From assembly GCA_007693325.1 (NCBI GenBank), contig REDW01000066.1, forward strand, positions 1 through 64,000: DNA of 64,000 nucleotides, in the 5' to 3' direction. Position 1 is the stretch's first letter; each line of letters opens with the position of its first letter. The position numbers and the translations under genes are program-made. Below are positions 50,380 through 58,403 of the stretch, one piece after another. The notes beneath the pieces were generated by a model. It saw only the letters and a program-made list of their open reading frames with translations. It ran no database searches and was not told where the DNA came from. Origin of the DNA: Spirochaetaceae bacterium. Its GTDB lineage: Bacteria > Spirochaetota > Spirochaetia > DSM-27196 > PWMO01.

Positions 50380-50773
50380 TACCAGTGTCCTGATTTCCGC
50401 ATTACTCTTCAGGGGAGAAATAGCCGGCATCCACCGAGCTATTCTGGAGGGGCGGCTCCAGCCCCTGGTGACCGAGCCCATTCTTAAGGAATACCTCCGG
50501 GTCCTGGCCTATCCAAAGCTCCGCCTGAGCCAATCGGAAATCAAGTACCTGCTGGACGAGGAAATTCGTCCGTGGTTCCATCGGATCAGCGAGGACATTC
50601 CCAACGATGTCTGGATGCCTGAAGATCCCAGCGACGACCAATTCGTGAACGCGGCCCGGGTCCGACCCGAAACCCACCTGATCAGCGGCGACGGACATAT
50701 CCTCCAGGCCCGGGAGCGCCTTCCTGTCCCCGTCCTCACGGCTCGTGAGCTCCTGGATCAGCTGGAGCGGTAG
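50363..50773 (+). CDS. PIN-domain toxin
   Basis: VLDTSVLISALLFRG..EYLRVLAYPKLRLS..DDQFVNAARVRPETHLISGDGHIL; GTG start overlaps the antitoxin. Confidence 0.85.
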   Translation: MLTVLDTSVLISALLFRGEIAGIHRAILEGRLQPLVTEPILKEYLRVLAYPKLRLSQSEIKYLLDEEIRPWFHRISEDIPNDVWMPEDPSDDQFVNAARVRPETHLISGDGHILQARERLPVPVLTARELLDQLER

Positions 50774-50842
50774 CTCCCACAAACGCGGCCACCGTGGTGT
50801 GGACACGTACTTCTGGGAGCCGTACAGCTGATGGCTTGCCGG

Positions 50843-52135
50843 CTACTGCGTCTTGTTCACCTCAAAGATGCCAACCAGGCCGTGACCGCAGCCCTGCCCC
50901 TGCTGCAGTCGACTCACCAGGTAGCGCAGCGCGTAGCCCAGTTGCGGTTCGATCACGTTCTCCCGCGGCAACCCGGTGTTGAGCCAGCCCGCGCCTTCTA
51001 CCACCTGCCGCATGCGCTCCATCATCTGTCGCAGTTCAGTGGGATAGGTCGCGGGGACAGCGGGGAGTTCGGCTTTCAGCGTGCGGGCATCGGGGTCGTA
51101 GGCCTCCATCAGCGCCTGGCAATAGCTTACCAGCGTGTTCCAGCACATCTGCAGTCGCTCGAAGTAGCTGTTGATGAAATCAAAACCGGCTTTGGGAACG
51201 TAGTTCACGATCAGGGTACTGAGGTTGGTACGCACATTGGGCTCGTGCAGCGAGTTGACCGCCTCCCTCAGGGGCTGCGCGTAGGGATTGTATTCGGCGG
51301 TATCCATGTGCCGGCCGGTGAATACGGAACGGTCGAAGAACATCAACGGCTTGATCTCGACACCAGCTCGCTTGCCGGCTTGCGAGACAACCGCGTCGAT
51401 CTCCTGCCTGCTCATGAGCCTGAGCTGCAGATGCTGCAACTCGTTTTGTCTCTGCTCGCGCTCCTCCTTGTTGTAGATGTAGGAGACCACGTAATCCATG
51501 TTGCGGTTGTCGTTGAGATCGTTGGTCCACAGGGTCTGCCATTCGTAAGAGTAGCGGCCCAACCAGTCGCCGACGATCAGACAGTAGTCCTGGCAGGATC
51601 CGGCGATGTCGGCCAGCATTTGGACCAGCGTGTCGTCGTCGTTGTGATGCGAGAATGTGCCGTAGGAAGAGAAGTACAAGTCGTATGGCTTTTCGTCCTT
51701 CTTCAGCGAAAGGCCTTTGGTGAAGTCTCCCTGTTCAAAGCTGACCTTGGGATTGTGACTGTAGATTGAGCGGGCCTGCTGCAGCAGGTCAGCGGAAAGA
51801 TCCACGCCCTTATAGAGTCCGACTCTGTCCTCCGACAGCAGATCCACCTTGGACTGATGCAGTCCCGCCTCGCGATCGCGGATACCCATGAGCAATTCGT
51901 AACCGTCGGCGCTGCCGCAGCCCAGATCTATGATCCGCAGCCGCCTCATGGAGTGCTGACAGCGATCGAGCAGTCCGCGCACGTAGGGGTAGATGAAATG
52001 GCGCGTAATCTCGTCTTCCCAGTGTCGGCGAACGTTGTCGTACTTCCCTACCAGGCCGGACCGCTTGGCGTACAGGCCGCTTTTCACCGCCTCGCTGTAC
52101 GCTTCCATCTGTACGTCTTGCGACATTGAGCTCAT
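50843..52135 (-). CDS. Class I SAM-dependent methyltransferase
   Basis: LRIIDLGCGSADGYELL, GVDLSADLLQQARSIY, VSFEQGDFTKG; 4-nt overlap with the upstream gene. Confidence 0.8.
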   Translation of the reverse strand: MSSMSQDVQMEAYSEAVKSGLYAKRSGLVGKYDNVRRHWEDEITRHFIYPYVRGLLDRCQHSMRRLRIIDLGCGSADGYELLMGIRDREAGLHQSKVDLLSEDRVGLYKGVDLSADLLQQARSIYSHNPKVSFEQGDFTKGLSLKKDEKPYDLYFSSYGTFSHHNDDDTLVQMLADIAGSCQDYCLIVGDWLGRYSYEWQTLWTNDLNDNRNMDYVVSYIYNKEEREQRQNELQHLQLRLMSRQEIDAVVSQAGKRAGVEIKPLMFFDRSVFTGRHMDTAEYNPYAQPLREAVNSLHEPNVRTNLSTLIVNYVPKAGFDFINSYFERLQMCWNTLVSYCQALMEAYDPDARTLKAELPAVPATYPTELRQMMERMRQVVEGAGWLNTGLPRENVIEPQLGYALRYLVSRLQQGQGCGHGLVGIFEVNKTQ

Positions 52136-53643
52136 GATTCCTTCCTTGCGGTTTCCAGAGACTGCGGCAGTATCCCGGGTATCTCGGCGCTGATCCGGTC
52201 AAGCGTCTGCTTGGGCAGGGGCTTTCGTGCAACATCCATGATCTCCAGGTAACGGTGGTGCGCCGCCAACAGGGCCCCGCCCTGTTGGTCCTCCAGCGGA
52301 TAGCGTATGTAGACCTTCTCCCGCGTAGGCAGCGGAAGGTGGTAGATGTAGGTCTTGTGGTCGGTCTGCATGACCTCGCGTATTGTTTCCAGCAACTGCC
52401 GGCTCTTCTCCGGGGTGACCTGAGGCGGAGCAAGATTGTACTTGATCATGCCGATGTGCGCGTCATCGAGTACCGCCTGCTCGGGGCAGAAGATGTTGGT
52501 TCGCTCCAGAAGGCCAAATGCGTAGTGGACATACTGCGCACCGGTCCAGGGAATGTAGCCGTGAGTAAGCATCTTCTCTGCAGTAGCCTGGATGCCCGGC
52601 GTGCTGACATCCCCGGCACCCGCGGTGGAGTAACAGGGGAGCCGGTAGAAACGGGCCATCTGCGCCGCGTCGTGATGGTAGTGATTGAACTCGGGAGCGC
52701 CGTACATGTCGTTCAGGTTGTCCAGCCGGGTACGTACCGGAACACTGCCGTAGAGCACCGGCGCGCCGGGGGCCACAAGCTGGTTCAGCGCCACCCCGGC
52801 CAGGATTTCTGCGTTGATCTGGGAAATCATGCCAAACTCATCGAAGGGGGCGGTGGCGCCGCCCATGGGCGAGCTGGAGATCACCAGAGGCGCCCGATAG
52901 CGCGAGATGGCGATCACCTTGGCGGCGGTATCGTTGACCATCTGCAGCGGACTCTTGACCACGCAGGCAATGAACGACAGCACCGGATTCTCGCTGAACT
53001 CCCTCTCTCCGCCGGCGATGATGCGCCCCATCTGCATAACGTGGTCCAGGGCGTTGAGATCGGTCAGGCCCGCCTGCACGTGTTTGGTGATGTTATTCAG
53101 GCTGGCGAGAAACTTGTTGACGTCTTTGTTAGACGCCTTGACCTGCTCGTCCTGGATGTTGATGCAGCGTATGAAGGAGTCCAGGTTCTCCAGATTGTCC
53201 GCCAGGTGAGCGGCACGGCACAGGTAGTCAATAGAGCCGCTGCGGCGGTTGTATAGCGGTCGGTCGCCGTCAAAACCGATCTCCAGCCAGATGTTGCACT
53301 CCGAGCCGCTGGCAAATCTGACCCGTGGTTCAGCGGCGTCGAGAATCAGGCGGTTGTCGGGGTTGCGGGCTCCAAGCACGATACGCGAGGGCGCACTTGC
53401 CAGCGTCTTGTCCACCAGGGACGAGGGAATGCGCAGCCGCACGCAATCCTCGAGCTGCTCGACACGAGCTCCGGCGTTTCTGAATATGTCGGCTGCTTCG
53501 CGGTTGTAGCACAGAATGCCCGGATCTTCCAGAATTTCGCGCGAAATTCCATCTATCAACCCGATCTGCGCTTCATTCAGTCGCTGCTGCGGGGTGACCA
53601 GTACTCCTTCACGTTGCTTGGTTTCCATAGTGTTTGCCTCCAT
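52132..53643 (-). CDS. Trimethylamine methyltransferase (MttB) superfamily protein, non-pyrrolysine
   Basis: MttB-like fold motifs (RIPSSLVDKTLASAPSRIVLGARNP, GAPVLYGSVPVRTRLDNLNDMYGAPEF, GAGDVSTPGIQATAEKML); uninterrupted ORF. Confidence 0.8.
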   Translation of the reverse strand: MEANTMETKQREGVLVTPQQRLNEAQIGLIDGISREILEDPGILCYNREAADIFRNAGARVEQLEDCVRLRIPSSLVDKTLASAPSRIVLGARNPDNRLILDAAEPRVRFASGSECNIWLEIGFDGDRPLYNRRSGSIDYLCRAAHLADNLENLDSFIRCINIQDEQVKASNKDVNKFLASLNNITKHVQAGLTDLNALDHVMQMGRIIAGGEREFSENPVLSFIACVVKSPLQMVNDTAAKVIAISRYRAPLVISSSPMGGATAPFDEFGMISQINAEILAGVALNQLVAPGAPVLYGSVPVRTRLDNLNDMYGAPEFNHYHHDAAQMARFYRLPCYSTAGAGDVSTPGIQATAEKMLTHGYIPWTGAQYVHYAFGLLERTNIFCPEQAVLDDAHIGMIKYNLAPPQVTPEKSRQLLETIREVMQTDHKTYIYHLPLPTREKVYIRYPLEDQQGGALLAAHHRYLEIMDVARKPLPKQTLDRISAEIPGILPQSLETARKES

Positions 53644-53649
53644 TTGACT

Positions 53650-55104
53650 TCAGCTCGTTGGTTTCACAATCTCTGGAAACCGCGTCAGGATCCGCTGCCT
53701 GAGCCTGGGCTCCAGCAGAGAACCGCTCTCCTGCCGTCGAACCATCTCAACGAAATTCCTCGCGGCAGCGGCAGCCGGAATTCTGCCGGGCACCTCGCGC
53801 TTCTCGCGGCTGCTGATCAGCGGCGAGTAGAACTCGTTGCGCATGTGCTCGATGGTATGGTCTGCGTCCAGGTAGTGCGCCCCGGGGCCGCGTTCGATCA
53901 TCAGATCGGCAGCCAGGGTGTCGTCGTTGACCTCAATGCCGCGCAGCACACGCTGGCACATACCGAGTATCTCGTTGTCCATAACCAGCTTGTCGTAAGA
54001 CACGGTCAGGTCGGCCTCCATCAGCCCGGCGATATCGTGGATATAGTTGGCGCCACTCATCGCCACCAGCAGACTGGACATGGCGCTCTCCCAGGCGGCC
54101 TGGATGTCCAGCTCCACCGCGTCGCTGGTCCCGCCGGTGGAGTACAGCGGTATCTCAAAGTACTGGGCCAGCTGACTCACCGCGGCGTTGATCATGGCCC
54201 GCTCGATGGCGCCTCCCACATGATCCATATTCTGCAGGTTGGTAATGGAGCCCACACTGCCGCAGATTCCCGGGGCTCCTTTCCTGACGCTCTGCACCAG
54301 CGCGATGCCTCCAAGCGTTTCGGCAATATGGGTGAGAACGTTGCCGGCCAGGGTCACCGGAGAGGTGGTACCGCAGATGGGCTCGGTGGGGACTACTACG
54401 GGCAAGCCCTTTCCGGCCAGGTAACAGGTCATCTCGCCGTAGCGGTCGTCGATCTTGAAGGGGCTGATGATCAGGGTGATGAACGAGACAAAAGGCCGCC
54501 CGGCCAACTCACGCGCGCCGCCTGCCAACTCTTCGGCCATCTCCACCGTCTGCCGGCATCCTTGCAGAGAGTACAACCCTCCCATCACGTGCTTGCCGGT
54601 ATTGTCCAGTGAATGAAAGAACCGGTTTATGTCGATGTGATCGCGGGACTGTATCTCGTTGGGAAACACGTTAATTGTGAACAGATGGATGTTTTGCAGC
54701 TGCTCCACCATCCGGGCGTTGAGGATCACGTCCTCGATGGTCGACGGCCGTCGCTCACCGCTGTCCGGGTCCAGTACGTAGATCGCCGTACCTCCGGTAC
54801 CGTAGTGTACCCGATTCTTCTCCAGCACAACGTCGTAGCCCGGTTTGCGCGCGTGTAGTGTAATTGATGACGGATTGGATGCTACCGCGTCTTCAACCAG
54901 CGAACGGGGGAACCGAACCAGGCCGCTGGAGTCGTCCACCCGGGCACCCGCCTTACGCAACGCTTCGCGGCCAGTACGGGTATGCACCAGCATACCGCCC
55001 TTCTCCAGAACGCGTAGCGCTTCGTCGGCAATCTTCTTCACCTGCTCGCCGGTCAGCGGCCGGTACAGCTCGCTCTGAAACACCTCTGCATGTTGTCTGT
55101 TCAC
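53650..55104 (-). CDS. Trimethylamine methyltransferase (MttB) superfamily protein, non-pyrrolysine
   Basis: VLEKGGMLVHTRTGREALRKAGARVD, GAPGICGSVGSITNLQN, STGGTSDAVELDIQAAWESAMSSLL; uninterrupted ORF. Confidence 0.85.
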   Translation of the reverse strand: MNRQHAEVFQSELYRPLTGEQVKKIADEALRVLEKGGMLVHTRTGREALRKAGARVDDSSGLVRFPRSLVEDAVASNPSSITLHARKPGYDVVLEKNRVHYGTGGTAIYVLDPDSGERRPSTIEDVILNARMVEQLQNIHLFTINVFPNEIQSRDHIDINRFFHSLDNTGKHVMGGLYSLQGCRQTVEMAEELAGGARELAGRPFVSFITLIISPFKIDDRYGEMTCYLAGKGLPVVVPTEPICGTTSPVTLAGNVLTHIAETLGGIALVQSVRKGAPGICGSVGSITNLQNMDHVGGAIERAMINAAVSQLAQYFEIPLYSTGGTSDAVELDIQAAWESAMSSLLVAMSGANYIHDIAGLMEADLTVSYDKLVMDNEILGMCQRVLRGIEVNDDTLAADLMIERGPGAHYLDADHTIEHMRNEFYSPLISSREKREVPGRIPAAAAARNFVEMVRRQESGSLLEPRLRQRILTRFPEIVKPTS

Positions 55105-55153
55105 GTGTTACCCCTTTACTGCCGTCTCGATGATAGTCTACCGGATCCAGGTC

Positions 55154-56686
55154 TCACAGAGAGACCCACTGCCCCACCGTACTGACCGCCTTTCCGGTGC
55201 CGTATCGGTCGCAAAACAGCCGGAAGTAGTACAGCTCCTCCTTGCTGCGGACGAAGGGAAACTCGCGCCGCGCTTGTGCCAGTTCGCGGTCACTGAAGCT
55301 GTCCTCGAAGTACGAAGCCAGGCTATCCGCGGAGCCCGCCCCCTGGGAGAACTCCTGTTTGATCCGCCACGCCACAGCGTGCGGCAGCATAGCCTCGTAG
55401 GCCTTCCTGAAGATCCACTTTTCTATTTTGCTGTTACCGTCGGCTCGCTGCTTGTATTCCGCGGGAATATTCATCGCATAACGAAGCAGGTTCCCCGAGA
55501 TCAGCGGCGTGACTACCCGCATCGAGTTTGCCTGATTCATTCTATCCAGACGCAGTGCGGCGTTGTTATGCACAAAGCCGAGGCATTCCATCTGCCGTCT
55601 GAACAGTTCATCTCCGCCAAACTGTTTCAGATAAAGATAGCCGCAGAATACCTCGTCGCCGCCCTCGCCGGAGAGCAGTACCTCGAAGCCCTGTTGGCGG
55701 GCGTACCTGGTTACCAGAAAGTTGACCGCTGCGCTTCGTACCAGGGAGGGGTCGAAGGATTCAAGGTAGTGGACTACCTCGGGCAAGGCGGCCGCCAGAT
55801 CCTCGACCCCTATGATCAGCTCCTGGTGGTCGGTACCCAGATGTTGCGCCACGATGCGGGCATTGGCGATGTCCGTGCTTTCTCCTACCCCGATAGCAAA
55901 GGTTGTCAGCCGCGCGTCGGGACCACGCAGCTCCCGTAACCGCCACGCGGCCAGTGCGCAGATTACGCTGCTGTCCATGCCTCCACTGAGCAAGCCCGCG
56001 GTCGGCAGCGAGAAGTCCACCCTGCTGCACACGCTGTCAAAGATAAGCTCCCGTATCACCCGTACCATTGTGTCAACATCGTGTTCCATCGGCCCCGGGG
56101 GTGAGCTCGGCAACTCGGCGTAGCGGGTGGCGACTCCGGCTTCATCCATGAAGTGACCCGGGGGAAACTCGTAGAGCTCTTCGACAGCAGGCGCCAGACA
56201 CTTCAGCTCGGAAGTCAGGTAACGCACTCCGTCCTTCATGCCGTGGAACAGGGTCTTGATGCCCAGCAGGTCACGGGCGGCAAACCAGTGGTTGCCATCG
56301 TGAATTACAAAGGCGAAGATCGCGTCGTTCAGGTAGCTGAGCATACGTTGCCCGTGACGCCGGTACAGCGCCAGCAGTGTACGCTCCTCCAGAAAGGGTC
56401 CCGGCGGAACACCCTCGGCCACGGCCAGGCACCCTATGTTGCCTATCTGACCGTCATAACAGATGCACGCCTGCTTTCCGTCGGACAGCGGAACCCGGGA
56501 GCCCCGCGGAGCGTTGCCGGTGTCCGCCCGCAGGTAGTTCTGCCCCAGCACGGCCGTCGGCTGCTCGCGTACCCCTTCCAACCAGGGGCCGCGGTGTTTG
56601 ATAGACGCCAACATAGTTTCTACCTGCGTGCTGGATCGGCCATCGACCGAAGGAGATGGATACAATGCGGCTACAAACCCACTCAT
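55154..56686 (-). CDS. Asparagine synthetase-like amide ligase with degenerate glutaminase domain
   Basis: PP-loop LLSGGMDSSVICALA and GEGGDEVFCGYLY intact; N-terminus MSGFVAALYP has Ser where Cys is canonical; NGEIYN replaced by DGQIGN. Confidence 0.85.
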   Translation of the reverse strand: MSGFVAALYPSPSVDGRSSTQVETMLASIKHRGPWLEGVREQPTAVLGQNYLRADTGNAPRGSRVPLSDGKQACICYDGQIGNIGCLAVAEGVPPGPFLEERTLLALYRRHGQRMLSYLNDAIFAFVIHDGNHWFAARDLLGIKTLFHGMKDGVRYLTSELKCLAPAVEELYEFPPGHFMDEAGVATRYAELPSSPPGPMEHDVDTMVRVIRELIFDSVCSRVDFSLPTAGLLSGGMDSSVICALAAWRLRELRGPDARLTTFAIGVGESTDIANARIVAQHLGTDHQELIIGVEDLAAALPEVVHYLESFDPSLVRSAAVNFLVTRYARQQGFEVLLSGEGGDEVFCGYLYLKQFGGDELFRRQMECLGFVHNNAALRLDRMNQANSMRVVTPLISGNLLRYAMNIPAEYKQRADGNSKIEKWIFRKAYEAMLPHAVAWRIKQEFSQGAGSADSLASYFEDSFSDRELAQARREFPFVRSKEELYYFRLFCDRYGTGKAVSTVGQWVSL

Positions 56687-56708
56687 AGGTTCTGCTCCTC
56701 TGGTCTCA

Positions 56709-56736
56709 ATAGTAGGGTCTTATGTTTTCGTGTCAA
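56709..56736 (-). promoter_or_regulatory. Candidate sigma70 promoter for the AsnB-like/MttB operon
   Basis: TTGACA-N16-TACTAT on the minus strand, about 20 nt upstream of the ATG at 56686. Confidence 0.5.
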
Positions 56737-56947
56737 GGGTCGGTCAGACGCGTTATGCGGTCGGTGGTGGTAGACTGGTAGGTATCATCGGTGTAACGAA
56801 CGAAAAAGCTTTACAAAAAAAACGTGCACGGTATATCCTCGTACCTAGCATGTCCTCGTATTGAGGGTGGCGTTTGGAAACGGGCGGTCAGGATTGGTGA
56901 GTGGATACTCGCCGTTAACGATATGCAAAGCTTCACGGAGGTGTGCA

Positions 56948-57385
56948 ATGGAAACCGTACGGGACGTGCTCGCTGACAAGGGAAAGAAGGTAGTTACCGT
57001 GTCACCTGACAGCACAATCTTCGAGGCGCTGAGTATCATGAAGGTGGAAAGCATCGGTGCTGTTCTTGTTGTGGACGACGCGGGAGATATTGCTGGAATC
57101 CTCTCGGAGCGCGATTATGCACGAAAGATTGTGCTTGACGGCAAGTCGTCCAAAGACACCGCGGTGTCGCAGATCATGACCACGAAGGTGGCGGTCATCA
57201 AGCCTGATAACACGGTAGAAGAAGCAATGGCCCTCATGAGCGAGAAGCGATGCCGGCATCTTCCGGTGCTTGAGGACGGCCGGCTGTGCGGGATCATATC
57301 CATTGGCGACGTCGTACGAGCCGTCATTCAGGATAAGGAGGTCCTCATCAACCAGCTCGAGCGGTACATCAGCAGCAGCTTGTAG
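56948..57385 (+). CDS. Twin CBS-domain protein
   Basis: TVSPDSTIFEALSIMKVESIGAVLVVDDAGDIAGILSERDYARKI..CRHLPVLEDGRLCGIISIGDVV; SD GGAGG upstream. Confidence 0.9.
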   Translation: METVRDVLADKGKKVVTVSPDSTIFEALSIMKVESIGAVLVVDDAGDIAGILSERDYARKIVLDGKSSKDTAVSQIMTTKVAVIKPDNTVEEAMALMSEKRCRHLPVLEDGRLCGIISIGDVVRAVIQDKEVLINQLERYISSSL

Positions 57386-57549
57386 CTCGCGACCCGTTCG
57401 ACGTTCGTGCCGCGGCCGATGTCAAGCAAGGACACTGCCGGTTGCAGGCGAAACTGCTCGAGTAACAACACGCCCGCGCGTCCGCCAACCCAAACCGTGC
57501 CCGGGTGATCCCGGCGCGGGGTACCTGCGTGGGTCTCCCGCGAAATCAT

Positions 57550-57755
57550 TCAAGATGCTACAATCCCCCGCTGCCGAGAAACGGACCTCACCCATCATCG
57601 CTCACTGCACTGCGGTCACGCTGGGCCCCATACGCCGGGGTAACGCTACTCATAGCGGCGTGGTGGATCGCTGCGGCCGCGGTGGGGCGCGAAATCCTGC
57701 TTCCATCACCCCCGACGGTTGCGCGCAGCCTGCTGCAGATCGTGCAGTCATGGGA
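57550..57755 (+). pseudogene. Truncated ABC transporter permease (N-terminal fragment)
   Basis: APYAGVTLLIAAWWIAAAAVGREILLPSPPTVARSLLQIVQS resembles the start of an SsuC/TauC-type permease, then loses similarity. Confidence 0.6.
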
Positions 57756-58295
57756 TAGTTGTCGCCACCGAAGTGTTCCCTGTATCCGGCGCCCAGGTCA
57801 ATTGCCACCCGCAACCGGGGATTGGCAGTCAGCACTCGCGTCACAAACGGCTCCGGCAGCACCGCAAGCCGAGCCCTGCCGGCAATCAGCTGCTGGGCCA
57901 GCTCGGTCTGATCCGCCGAGTAGCGCAGATCGAGGTCACGTTGCGGATCTATCCCGTACCGTCGGGCGAGCGCCTGTATACAGTATGTCGGGTGTGGTGC
58001 CGCGCGCCAGCGTGTGCACAGTGTGCCCCCGCAGATCATCCCAGCCGAGATCCTCATCGGCCACAACGTAGAGTACTCCCCCGCCGCTAACCGCCAGCAG
58101 CTGAAGATCGACGCCACGATTGAAGAGGTTCGCCGCGAGGTTGGTCGGCAAAGCGGCGATATCAACCTCTCCGGCCAGGATCTGCGACACAAGCAGGTCC
58201 GGAGTTCCGTACACGTTCAAGCGGGGCTCGATGGAAGGCCCCAGCCGATCCGGCTGCCGCGAGCAAACCTGCGCCCGCGAGCAACAGGACAGAGA
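57750..58295 (-). pseudogene. Frameshifted, truncated ABC transporter substrate-binding protein
   Basis: Three pieces in different frames: signal peptide RSLFISVLLLAGAGLLAAAGSA; LNVYGTPDLLVSQILAGEVDIAALPTNLAANLFNRG; RYGIDPQRDLDLRYSADQTELAQQLIAGRARLAVLPEPFVTRVL. Confidence 0.75.
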
Positions 58296-58403
58296 TGAAT
58301 AGACTGCGCTTTATGCCCGCATCCTACACGGTCGGACGCGGACAATCAAGCTGTATCGGACGATGCGGCGGCGTGGCGGAGACCCTCCAACGCGCCTCCA
58401 TGG

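Noticed and set aside
52132-55104. Pyrrolysine-containing methylamine methyltransferases
   Set aside because: Both ORFs are uninterrupted and contain no in-frame TAG; no pyl genes in the window
57270-57758. 162-aa plus-strand ORF after the CBS gene
   Set aside because: Starts inside the CBS gene in another frame and reads through the pseudogene region; no coherent protein
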